Shown piece after piece: positions 47,915-57,360 of a stretch of 64,000 nt of DNA. Source of the DNA: Sipunculus nudus. Taxonomy: Eukaryota; Annelida; Sipuncula; Golfingiida; Sipunculidae. Under the pieces are notes generated by a model, which had not been told where the DNA came from, made no database searches, and saw nothing but the letters and a program-made list of their open reading frames with translations. The first letter of the stretch is position 1. Every line of letters begins with the position of its first letter. A program made the position numbers and the translations under genes. Location: positions 6,064,979 through 6,128,978 of the forward strand of contig CM049321.1 of NCBI GenBank assembly GCA_026874595.1. The letters are read 5' to 3'.

Positions 47915-48129
47915 CCCAACGGCACGGTTGCCCCTATTCTGGGCTTCCCCACCCAAGATGATGGCAACATTCGCATAGAGAGCATCGGAGGAAACATAAA
48001 GTTTACGATTATACCTGAGGATGTGGAAATCTTTTGGCATGGGGCTTATTATCTGAAGGTCTGTGTAGGAGATCAATGGAGACAAAATCCGAGCACGATG
48101 AACGGTTTATGTGGAAACAACAACGGAGA
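47915..48129 (+). CDS. VWD-domain secreted protein, exon B (second half of the VWD domain)
   Basis: The acceptor is CATTACAG and the donor GTGAGT; 215 nt, phases 0 to 2. It encodes PNGTVAPILGFPTQDD, then IKFTIIPEDVEIFWHGAYYL, KVCVGD and GLCGNNNG. The V-x-V-x-W-x-G-x-Y-x-L pattern and G-L-C-G-N-x-N-G are hallmarks of VWD; the latter also forms the calcium-binding loop in known VWD folds. The join from exon A reads EVQL-PNGTVAP, keeping the domain continuous. NGT is a further sequon. Confidence 0.88.
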
Positions 48130-48776
48130 GTGAGTTTTAAGCCGGTCAGGTCGATATGTTTTACTATAGCCATAAGGAAGAACTAGAAAATATGTGGGAA
48201 GGTCGTAGTTTAACCAATCTGGCTGTGAATAATACAACAAATTCTCACACTTCGTGACATCAGGCATCACTTTGAGTCAACGAAGAAGTTTAAGAATCAA
48301 TTATGTCTTTCGAGAGATTAAATTACGTGTTGGTACATTTCAATGACAGATACAATAACCAACAATCCGATCTATGCGAGTCTATCTCCGGGTTGCATTT
48401 TGCCAAATTTTATCTAGATATAGTTCATTTGAACTTAACCTAGCTGCCAGACACAGCCTTTTGCCATGCGTAGCAGCTAAGATATGTTATGCTGATTTTA
48501 ATATAACATTTCAATCATTCTGATTATTCAACAGCACTATACTAAAGAGATAATGATGAGGTGATAAATTATCTTTAGCTTACAAACTAAACTGGAGAAA
48601 ATATCGTTCTCATTTCATATGTTTGGTTCGCTGGCATGAAGATCTCTAACATTCTCGTTCACTCATATCAGGTAGATATGAAAAACGTATATTCATTTAT
48701 ATAAACATATTACTAATAATATGTAAACTGTATGTGGGATAAGAGCTTCAAGAGATGAAAGATATATCTTTTGTAG

Positions 48777-48875
48777 CAAAACTGATGATCTGGTCACTAG
48801 CGATGGCGAGGTTCTCCTGGAAAGAAACTTTGATACGTACAAAAAATTCGGCGAATGCTGGAATGTCACGGATGG
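48777..48875 (+). CDS. VWD-domain secreted protein, exon C (end of the VWD domain)
   Basis: The acceptor is TTTTGTAG and the donor GTATGT; 99 nt, phases 2 to 2. Spliced to exon B it completes NNGD-KTDDLVTSDGEVLL, then FDTYKKFGECWNVTDG. VWD domains continue after GLCGNxNG as D/N-D-D-F-x-T-x-D-G and x-F-x-x-S-W-x-V, so this is the expected C-terminal segment with a tryptophan at the conserved place. NVT is another sequon. Confidence 0.82.
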
Positions 48876-48899
48876 GTATGTTTATGAAAAGATTCTATT

Positions 48900-49410
48900 A
48901 TCACATATCATTTCATTCACACAAACTAAGACAAGCATACACATACAGGCCCAGTGTAGAATCGAAACTGTCTGTAAGAGCAACCTTAAGTGAAACGGAA
49001 GCATTCACATAGGTCTTACCTACAACATCGAACTAAGACCACATATGACCAGTCCGGGGGAGGGGGGGGGGGGAGTTCTTTTAACACAGGTTTCACTTTA
49101 TATATTCAGTTAGGCTGTAACGATGCACCGATGCACCGCCTCATCGCGACACAGAATCATGTATGCTTCACTTCTCTCAATAATAGCGACATCTGTTGGA
49201 ACGACAAGCACTAAGGGCTTGTGTCCATAATATCGACAGAAAATGTGGTATTTTATATAGCTCTTAAGAAAATTATATCCTTACGTTGTGCTGTTCCTAT
49301 TGAAGTAACCGGCATTTATCTGGATTAAAATAACAATACTTGAAACGCTAGATCAGAGAAGACGACCGTCAGGTGCAGTGCACAAGCTCGTGGAAATGGT
49401 GTATAGTCCC

Positions 49411-49494
<84 letters not shown>

Positions 49495-49552
49495 GGGTGT
49501 GTATCCTATCATTTTTAATTAACCCATCCAATTTTTACACTTGTCATTATAG
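48900..49552. other. Intron with long TA microsatellite
   Basis: The intron between exons C and D. It contains a G run near 49059-49072 and a TA microsatellite at 49412-49492, ending 60 bases before the 23-nt exon D. Confidence 0.5.
49412..49492. repeat. TA microsatellite
   Basis: About 40 TA units, the longest in the window. Confidence 0.95.
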
Positions 49553-49575
49553 GTGCCATGGGGACACAATTCCAG
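49553..49575 (+). CDS. VWD-domain secreted protein, 23-nt exon D
   Basis: The acceptor is CATTATAG and the donor GTGAGT. Joined to exon C it reads TDG-CHGDTIP plus one base, placing a cysteine just after the VWD segment, as is usual. If the donor is ignored the same frame stays open to a TAA at 49800-49802 and would add about 75 residues with no recognised domain; I prefer the donor. The next exon, needing phase 1, was not found up to 53818, so the 3' end of the gene is unknown. Including this exon the coding total is 640 nt (213 codons). Confidence 0.55.
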
Positions 49576-50914
49576 GTGAGTACTTTGTTTTTAAGTTTTG
49601 GTGGGGGATGACGGCCTCCAACTTAAAAACCTTTATCTATGAAGTTCTCAAGGTGACATCCTTTGTGGAAAGGGCTATCCAGTGTTTCAATATTACAAGT
49701 ACCCTAGTGTCTTCTAGGCTAGCCCCAGCACGTTACCATTCCCCCCTCCCCCGGAACCGGGCGTGCTGCACAGGTTGTGCATCTGGAAAAATCATCCACT
49801 AAGGAACATTATTCTGCATTCGCATCTCCAGTGGTGCGCGGTGGCGTCATTATAAGGGTTCTGTGCTTGTGACCCACGGGTGTTGAACCGCGTCCCAAAC
49901 TAACCGCCTCATGCGCTAAGTTCTTAGCAAAAATCTATACCACAATGGTGCGCTCTCATTACCAGGGTGTAAAGGGGTTCTGGTCATTTGAGGCAGGCAA
50001 ATGTAGTTGAAATGCGCTATTGGGTAACATTATAGTTTATTGGGTTGTATGCACTCGCACTTGTCAACATGGGTGATGGGGTGGTGGGTGGGGGGGGGGG
50101 GGGGTGCTTGGAATCGATATAAACAGGCTCAGAACTAAAGACGAATAGTTCATTTCTGCCCTTAGATTGATGCTGTTGCTATTAACAGTATTTTTATCCT
50201 GCTGTAAAGGTGAACTGTTAAAAACGCATTTATGTCAATCATACTATATTTAATCTCTTGCATGGACTTGATTATTTATCAGTTTTACTTTCCATAGTAT
50301 TGTATGTTTCAATCAAGCATTTGTGTTTTTTACTGTACAGCACTTTACGCAGGGTTTTTTTCTGGATTTAGCGCTTTATAAATATTTACAATAAAAATAA
50401 AAATAAAAAAAGAATGAAAATAAAAATATAATAATAATAAAAATGAGCGCTGGAGGACCCCTTCGCATATATTTTGCACATTTTGGGAATTAGCAACTAA
50501 AAGTAAAGATAATTAGTTTGAATAATTAGAATGATTTGGATTTTAATTTTTTTATATGCCAGGGTCAAATGATATGGTACCTTATAAGCAATACAAAAAC
50601 ACACACGCACACACACACACACATATTTATATGATATCTGACGGTGGTTACACTTAGCAATTGTGATGGAACTCCTCTGTAACCACGCAGTGTCGGGAAT
50701 GGTGCAAGGGAGCCATTTCACATACTTTCGCAATATGAGAAATTTGACATTATTTTGCAAAGGGTCAATCACAATACCATCTTTTCTTAAACTACGCCAC
50801 TGAATGTGGCCTACGAAAAACCAGCCAAGCACCAGCGCCCAAAATCACGCAGCCCTTCCCAAACGCGAAAACAGGTAATATGCCACTATTAATGACCAGT
50901 GTTGTATCACAGGG
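49576..50914. other. No exon found
   Basis: I searched for a VWD-type exon here and saw none. It contains G runs near 50090-50104, AAAAT-rich simple sequence (50390-50440), an AC repeat at 50596-50622, and an unrecognised minus frame at 50497-50832. Confidence 0.4.
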
Positions 50915-50923
50915 TATTTATTA

Positions 50924-51404
50924 CGCCTGCGCAATATTATCGATATATCGGGTTATCGCGATACGGTGATTCGCATTTTGAGTATCGCGGTGGGATTTTT
51001 ATATATCGATATCTGTCGATATTTCGTTAAACGTGTCTAAAACTGAGTTTCTGTAGAATTATTATATTTCTGTTACAAATATAGAAATCATCATTGATTG
51101 GGACAAATCAGAGGCTACATGTGAAAGGCGTTATCGTGTCTTTGGACAATTAGTAGGAAATGTTCAAGTTGGCCTGATATACCATATCTCTTAGTTCCAT
51201 CTAAGGGAATATACATGTCTGTCCTATGATTTTTGGGGATGCGAGAATATTTCTAGACATTAAAGAAAACGAAGTGCCGACCACGGTCATAATTATTTGT
51301 TTGTCAATTTTATATAATAAACATAGTGCGATATGTTTCACAATACGATAATACGTATCACAATATATTGCAATACTAAATTTGTAGGCGATATGCAGCC
51401 CTAA
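50924..51404. mobile_element. hAT-type MITE with target-site duplication
   Basis: The flanks are TATTTATTA at 50915-50923 and 51405-51413, fitting the 8-bp target duplication of hAT elements plus one chance base. The ends carry CTGC cores (CGCCTGCGCAATATT on the left, ATATGCAGCCCTAA on the right) and interior ATCGATATATCG/GCGATA stretches typical of hAT MITEs. At 481 bp it has no coding capacity. Diverged copies of the same family lie within 7000-7400 (reverse) and 27366-27850 (forward). Confidence 0.7.
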
Positions 51405-51413
51405 TATTTATTA

Positions 51414-52780
51414 CTCCAGATAAACTGCAGTTTGTTTTTTTACTCATGAGGGCCACACGCCCTGAATATTGATTAGTGACTTGAGTTCTGTTGGGACTAA
51501 AGTCCGGACTATAGTCCACTTTTTAAAAAGTCGGACTTAAGGACTCGAAAAATTAAGCCGAGATCATCTAGCTTACAGTAAAAAAAGACAAATGGGAAAC
51601 ATTATATAACGATTGTATGCATTGTGGACTATAACAAAAATATAAAACCAGGTAAGACCATACACAAATCAAGTTTTATCGCCTTGTCAGAAGCTAAACC
51701 TTACTGATTTACGGGCTGGCAACCGCTCGCCAATGTAAGGCTTTTCCCACAGGTTAAAGAAAACAACACAGAAATTTAAGGCATAAATACCAGAATGGTC
51801 AAAAGATCTCTATCGGACGTGGATATACTGCCAGTCTATTATACTTAAATGTGGTAAAAAGGGAGCCCAGAACAAATCGCGGCGGAAACTGAGTTTCACC
51901 ATATGTCGATTTAATGTTTAGCCCCTGACCACGTCTAAATGACTTAACTAAATACTGGCCAGTGGCCCTCGTCTAAATCGTTCAATTACCAGCGGAAGAG
52001 AGGGCATATATTTGCGCCCATCTCTCAGGGCCAGCCTAATTTACAATAAGGTGGCCTATTAATGGGTCATTCAAAATATAGGTAAGAGGGGTGGCTGGTA
52101 TAGGCCTTATGTCTTACAGAGTCGCGTCGTGTTCACGCATAGACGTTGCAACGTGAGTCAGATCACCTCAGCTATTAAATGTTTGAACTGTCTGGTCTGG
52201 TCGCAACGAAATGCCGGCCTTAACACGTTACTACTGAAGAAACTGGCACAAATTAGCCCTCGAAGTCCAGACGGATATGGGGAAACCTGAACGAAACAGT
52301 GTTTTGTTTTAATGTTGAACATCTGATAGTTCATGCAAACGTCAGCAGGAGAAAAGGCTAATCATAATTTAAGTAAATGTGTGTGTACCGTTTATTCATA
52401 AAACATGAAGAAGTTCATTTGTAATGAAATGACCAGATATACTGTTTTCTCATTAATGGAGTATCTGGCAAATGCATAAAAAAATAGATTTACCTGCAAT
52501 TTCATTGATTCCTGCATATCAATATAATCATGCTAATTTTTATTTTTCATTTTAAAGACAGGACATGATACCCACTATATATATATACCCGCACTTTCAG
52601 CTATCAGGACATTCAAAAGATAATGTTACCACGTGATATTAAACTTTGTGAAGTTTTACAAAAATTATGAATTGTCCGTTCATTTTTTTATGTATGGACT
52701 ATATAGTATATTTTATGCCTGGCTGTATCATATTTCACGTACATTGTCAAAAGCTGCGTTTTTACATCTTTTCTGTCTCG
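51414..52780. other. Intergenic or intronic, no gene seen
   Basis: No VWD exon was recognised. A 33-nt stretch with an acceptor and donor (near 52120-52155) gives a stop in the phase needed after exon D and was discarded. Confidence 0.4.
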
Positions 52781-53512
52781 TTACAAAAAAAAGATGTTAC
52801 CACATTTGTTGATTATATTAATCGTCAGATGATGTTACAAAACGGTTGAATGAATATGATAAAAAATTAATATACTCAGCAAGAATTAAAAAAATATATT
52901 GCTACGTGCGTTTGCCAACAGGCGACGTTGAAAAAGGAGATTTATGGATCAACAGCAAAAAAACAGAGTACACCAACAGACATATCTCCGGCTTGCCAAG
53001 TCGGTTTATATGGCCCTTTCTCCTGTAGGGATTTGGGGTTTAGGAGCTTAAGACATCTACTTTCTTATTACCACAATGCCAGGGCCTATTTAATACAACG
53101 AACAACAATCATGGTCTCCACGATGTATGTTGATTTAATGAAATCTTTCAGGGAAAGGGCACTAAAACGTAGAGTGTCGTCATTGTCCTCTATGACATCA
53201 CGACTCGCACTCCAAATATGGCAATATCGTCATGTGGTACGTTCCTGTGTTAACCAACATGCAATAGACCCTGTTTAAACCCTGAAGCGCATTCCGAAGT
53301 TGTTTACGCCGGGATTGCCCCTATAAATTACTCAATTGTTCCTTGTATCACTGCCTAGCTATCCTTGAAATTTCATTAAACTCCGCTGAGAATTGTTTTG
53401 TATAATTGTGCTAACAGACAAAAATTCACGGACAAACAGGCACACAGACAACCACCCGCTGCCAAAAATAAATAAATAAATAACCCCCGCCGCTTGGTAA
53501 GGCGGAGGTAAA
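52780..53512 (+). repeat. Dispersed repeat, copy 2 (GCATTCCGAAG / CTGCCAAAAA type)
   Basis: It matches 11590-12045 in the same orientation, with about 280 extra bases in the middle (about 52960-53280). It ends with an ACAGACAACCACCCGCTGCC stretch, three AAAT units, and a CCGCCGCTTGGTAAGGCGG hairpin. The open frames here (52846-53278) belong to the repeat. Confidence 0.55.
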
Positions 53513-53818
53513 ATCAGTTGGTTAAATCAACTGACTCGCGCAGACTTGTTTTACGTCGTTCCTGAACCAGTATTCTTACTGTTTTTAGATCAAATATAAA
53601 GCATTGCCATAAGGGTATCGAAATCTAGCCAGTCAAAAATTATTGTAAGTGCATCCCGTAATTCAATGTCAGTAATGATTTCAACCAGAATGCGTGTTGT
53701 TAAATAGACGCCAGAGCGGCTCGATGAGGAAAGGTATCTGAAAGTGTATCTGGGCGTGATAACTGATTAATTCATTAGAACTTTAATACATGCTCATGGG
53801 TATTTCTTTTATTTACAG

Positions 53819-54012
53819 GAGAATACTCGTGTTGCACTCCCCTACGAGGATCCAGAGTTTGATTGCTACATAGATGACAATGACGTGCTTTGCTGCGATT
53901 CCCTGCAAGAACCTATGAGAATTTGCTCGCCTAAACCATTTTGTTACGACATTTGCTTTGATCATCAATTTTACGCAATAGTGTCTGGCTTGTGTGGAAA
54001 CTGCAATGGCGT
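53819..54012 (+). CDS. Second VWD exon B (divergent, cysteine-rich)
   Basis: The acceptor is TTTACAG and the donor GTAAGT; 194 nt, phases 0 to 2, the same phases as exon B at 47915. It encodes ENTRVALPYEDPEF, then YIDDNDVLCCDS, CSPKPFCYDICFD and VSGLCGNCNG. The GLCGN-NG hallmark is at the exon's 3' end, exactly as in exon B, but six extra cysteines replace the V-x-W-x-G-x-Y strand region. It cannot follow exon D in frame. It can follow either exon A; the join from the copy at 39984 reads best. No matching exon C follows; a retrotransposon starts about 390 bases downstream. Confidence 0.72.
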
Positions 54013-54404
54013 GTAAGTGCATACTTAGCATCTAAAAGGATACCAACGTATTCCTGTTATTTTTTTAATCAGTAATATTTCAGGTTGTCAAATTCAGTGT
54101 GTTTGAACCATGGTGGCTTCTTAACCCAGTGGTCAGGGTGGCAGTATAGGGATGGATTTAAGGGGGAAATAGGGTAAACAGTGGTAAAGATGAGATTCTG
54201 TGACATTCACTCCCCCGCAAAAATAAGAAAATGTTATCATTTTCACACATATCTATAACATAAATTAATGGTGAACTTACATTATAAACGTGTAGAAAAG
54301 AGTATCCACCTTATAAAAAAAAATATATCTATCAATCATGTTTGTATTCTTACTTGGGGTACTGGTACCACTCAGACAGCTTAATTCTATGCAGCTGCTT
54401 GTAA
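54013..54404. other. Intron start and possible 3' end region of the retrotransposon
   Basis: It lies between the donor of the second exon B and the stop codon of the minus-strand element. If the element keeps a 3' LTR it must start here, but I could not define it. Confidence 0.3.
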
Positions 54405-56564
54405 TTACAGTGCTTGGACTCTACTTAGAAAGTCCGGTCCGTGGTTGGACCTCCCGGGAATAGGTTCGATTGTGAATTGATACTCTTGGAGTACCATGGC
54501 CCAACGCATAATTCGCTTGTTAAGGCACTTTGCCTTATTGATGTAAGACAGCGGTTTGTGATCCGTTTGGATTATAAAATGCTTACCAAACAGGTATACC
54601 TCAAATTTACTTATGGCCCATACAATGGCCAATGCTTCCCGTTCTATCACGGAATAGTTCCTTTCCCTATCGGCCAGCTTTCTACTGGCATAAGCCACAG
54701 GATGCAGACTGCCCTCATATTCCTGCAAAAGGATGGCGCCAAGACCGTTATCAGATGCATCTGTCCTTAAGAAAAATCTCTTCGAGAGGTCAGGCAATTG
54801 TAATATGGGAGGTTTGACCAGCAATGCTTTCAAGGTCTGGAAGGATTTCTCTTGGGGATCACCCCATTTGACCTTGTTACTCTGACCTTTACGGGTCAGA
54901 TCTGTCAGAGGAACAGCAAGCTCAGCAAAATTCGGAATAAATTTCCGATAAAACCCAAGCAGTCCCAAGAATGACCTTATTTCTTTTTTTGTTGTTGGTC
55001 TCTCTGTATTCTGCACTTTGTCAAGTAATAATTGATCAGTTGCAAGTTTACCCCTACCAACCTTATGACCAAGAAATCCAAGGTCAAGGAAACCAAAACA
55101 GCATTTGCTTGGTTTGGCTGCTAAATTCGCCTCTTTCAGGATTCTGAAAACCTGCTCAAGCAGTATCAAGTGTTCTGACCATGACTCAGTATGACAGAGC
55201 ACATCATCAATAAAACAACATACGCCATTTACATCAGAAAATAATTTTCTCATCATACGGGTGAATTGGGCTGGAGCTAGGACAAGACCGAATGGCATAT
55301 ATTTAAACTGGTATTGTGCATCTGGTGTCACAAATGCAGTTAATTTCTGTGACTGCTCTGACATTGGGATCTGCCAGTATCCCTTTGTCAGGTCCAGTTT
55401 TGAAAAGTAGGTGCTATTGTTCAGAGTTGCAAACATATCTTCAGGATTTGGTATTGGTTCCGGATCAAAGAGTATAATGCGGTTGAGTTTCCGAAAATCA
55501 ACACAGAAACGTACAGTGTTTTCTTTTTTACGCACCATTACAACTGGAGATGCGTATCTCAAGTCTGATCTCTCTATTATCCCAAGGGATAGCATATCCT
55601 GTATCTCTTTTCGCATTGTCTCATTCAATGCATAAGAGACTGGATATGGCTTAGAACGTACCGGCTGATCAGTAGTGACCTGGATGTCACATTCTATGAC
55701 ATGGGTTTTCTTTGGGATGTCAGTTAACACGCTTTCATACCTATCTATTAGACCAATCAACTGGGCTTTCTGCTCAGGAGTGAGTTTATCACATACCTGT
55801 ATGTCAGCAGGACCTTGCTTACGTACAACACTTGGCATGGGTATGATGGACATTCCATCATTTATCATCTCATCATCAAGACTCTGGTCTCCTGTACTGG
55901 AATCAGTTATACTTGCAAGAGACATTGCTTCATCACATGTGTCACACGGTAACTCAAACAAGCTCATCGCAGAAGAATCGGAATTTGTTCTCTCAACATA
56001 CCTTTTTAGCAAATTAATGTGAAACGATTTGACTTTACCTTTTATTTTGATCCTGTAATCACAGTCGTTGAATCTCTGTAGGACATCATATGGTCCTTTC
56101 CATTGCAGGAGCAACTTATTCCTATCTGTAGGAAGTAATACTAAGACCTTAACACCTACCTCTAAGGATCTGGGTTTTGCTCTCCTGTCATAGTATTCTT
56201 TATACCTGCCAGCTGCCTTGCTCAGCATCTGTTGTGCTAGGTCACAGGTGTCTGACAGTCGCTGTTTTAAATCAATCACATACTGGTATGTTGTTTTAAT
56301 GTCAGAGTCAGTACCTTCTTTGGTGAGTAGTTCTTTCAACACTTTCATTGGTCCTCTCACAGGCCTGCCATATAACAAATTAAAAGGGGAAAATCCGCCT
56401 AAAGATTCATGAGGAGATTCACGATAGGCGAATAGGACAGGAGCCAAATAGCGGTCCCAATCCCTGGGCTGTTCAGCACACATTCGTTTGAGCATTCTTT
56501 TGAGGCTGTCATTAAATTTTTCTACAAGTCCATTACAACGTGGATTGTAGGGTGTAGTTGTCAA
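54405..56564 (-). CDS. Retrotransposon Pol fragment: integrase C-terminal half, reverse transcriptase, RNase H
   Basis: A 719-codon open frame; the first codon is TTG rather than ATG, so it is a fragment of a longer polyprotein. Residues 1-65 hold the end of the integrase core, with NGLVEKFN carrying the catalytic Glu15. QWKGPYDVL at 154-162 is the GPY/F module. Residues 200-300 are an acidic linker. RT spans about 300-590, with VDFRKLN (355-361), Asp391 in KLDLTKGYW, MPFGL (423-427) and CFIDD, giving Asp453/Asp454. RNase H spans about 597-715, with Asp602, Glu641, Asp668 and Asp711 all present. The polymerase and RNase H active sites are complete, so the copy is much younger than elements 2 and 3. 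Integrase before RT in one unbroken frame proves the gene order. Confidence 0.9.
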   Translation of the reverse strand: MTTTPYNPRCNGLVEKFNDSLKRMLKRMCAEQPRDWDRYLAPVLFAYRESPHESLGGFSPFNLLYGRPVRGPMKVLKELLTKEGTDSDIKTTYQYVIDLKQRLSDTCDLAQQMLSKAAGRYKEYYDRRAKPRSLEVGVKVLVLLPTDRNKLLLQWKGPYDVLQRFNDCDYRIKIKGKVKSFHINLLKRYVERTNSDSSAMSLFELPCDTCDEAMSLASITDSSTGDQSLDDEMINDGMSIIPMPSVVRKQGPADIQVCDKLTPEQKAQLIGLIDRYESVLTDIPKKTHVIECDIQVTTDQPVRSKPYPVSYALNETMRKEIQDMLSLGIIERSDLRYASPVVMVRKKENTVRFCVDFRKLNRIILFDPEPIPNPEDMFATLNNSTYFSKLDLTKGYWQIPMSEQSQKLTAFVTPDAQYQFKYMPFGLVLAPAQFTRMMRKLFSDVNGVCCFIDDVLCHTESWSEHLILLEQVFRILKEANLAAKPSKCCFGFLDLGFLGHKVGRGKLATDQLLLDKVQNTERPTTKKEIRSFLGLLGFYRKFIPNFAELAVPLTDLTRKGQSNKVKWGDPQEKSFQTLKALLVKPPILQLPDLSKRFFLRTDASDNGLGAILLQEYEGSLHPVAYASRKLADRERNYSVIEREALAIVWAISKFEVYLFGKHFIIQTDHKPLSYINKAKCLNKRIMRWAMVLQEYQFTIEPIPGRSNHGPDFLSRVQAL

Positions 56565-56612
56565 CTGTCTAATGCTGAGTAATCTGCTTACCTCTTACAT
56601 CACACATTGTTA
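54405..56612 (-). mobile_element. Ty3/gypsy element 1, 5'-truncated, with intact IN(C-terminal)-RT-RNase H frame
   Basis: Recognisable element sequence begins within integrase at about 56612 and runs to the stop at 54405. The first 15-20 codons (56612-56565) encode EVSRLLSIRQ after an in-frame TAA at 56595-56597 and a second at 56610-56612, so the long open frame starts just after this. Order on the minus strand is integrase catalytic glutamate and C-terminal half, linker, RT, RNase H. Gag, protease and most of integrase are missing. No LTR was identified on either side. It is in the antisense orientation to the VWD gene. Confidence 0.85.
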
Positions 56613-57360
56613 TACTTTCTATTCATCAAATATTTATACAGTTAAATGTTCAGGCTTAGCCTTATCTTCGATTAGGGGTTGGTTAAAAGTACAACAATTG
56701 TCTATTTGATTGTTTAATAGGGTTACAGGTATCGTTTTGTATCAACATGGATTCACGCTGCTTTGGTCGTCTGAGGATTATATTTATGAAACTCTCAATG
56801 TATGGATGTCGGACCCACTATATTGCAGAGCCTAATATTATTAAAAACCTGGTATGCCTGGGCTCGGTGTTCAAGTTCTTGGTTTTAAAATTTTGCTAAA
56901 AAGGAGCTTGTCTATATATTGGGAAGGGGGGGGGGTGGGCGCGGGCCGTGAGTCCAGTTTTGTATTTATGCTAACACTATCCGAGTTTAGGCCAGGTGAG
57001 TCGAAGTTCAAAAACCGAGTGCATGAGATATGAGTGCTAGACCGCCGCCTTTCTGTCTTTTGGAACTCGAGACCGGGTGTACTTCAAATAATATATCACA
57101 CTGCTAGAATACTGATATGTCAGAAAAGGCCTCGCAAAATGTAAAGAGACATCCAGTTTGAACTGAATGATGCTTGAAAAATACAAATATGTACCTAATA
57201 ATACGTAGAGACAGAGGGAACGTACTAAAATCAGTATTTAAACAACTGTATTAAAATGCTAAGGTTTGAAGGAGTGACATGTGTATAAAAATATAGGAGT
57301 GGACCATCTACAAGAAGAGACGTAATTACATCTGATATATTAAACGGAAATCGTGGTCAG
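56613..57360. other. Intergenic, no gene seen
   Basis: No continuation of the integrase core was found upstream of 56612 on the minus strand, nor a VWD exon C on the plus strand. A G run lies at 56926-56935. Confidence 0.4.

Noticed and set aside
49497-49802. Read-through of exon D as a terminal exon ending at 49800-49802
   Set aside because: Sequence after 49575 begins with a strong donor and encodes no recognised domain. Kept only as an alternative in the exon D entry.
49845-49910. Stretch resembling a minus-strand tRNA with a near B box
   Set aside because: No matching A box and no cloverleaf could be drawn.
52115-52155. Short stretch with an acceptor and GTGAGT donor as an exon after exon D
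   Set aside because: A stop codon appears in the phase required, and no VWD pattern is present.
54405-56612. Integrase-RT order as a junction of two adjacent elements
   Set aside because: The frame is continuous through the linker, and two other copies in the window show the same order.
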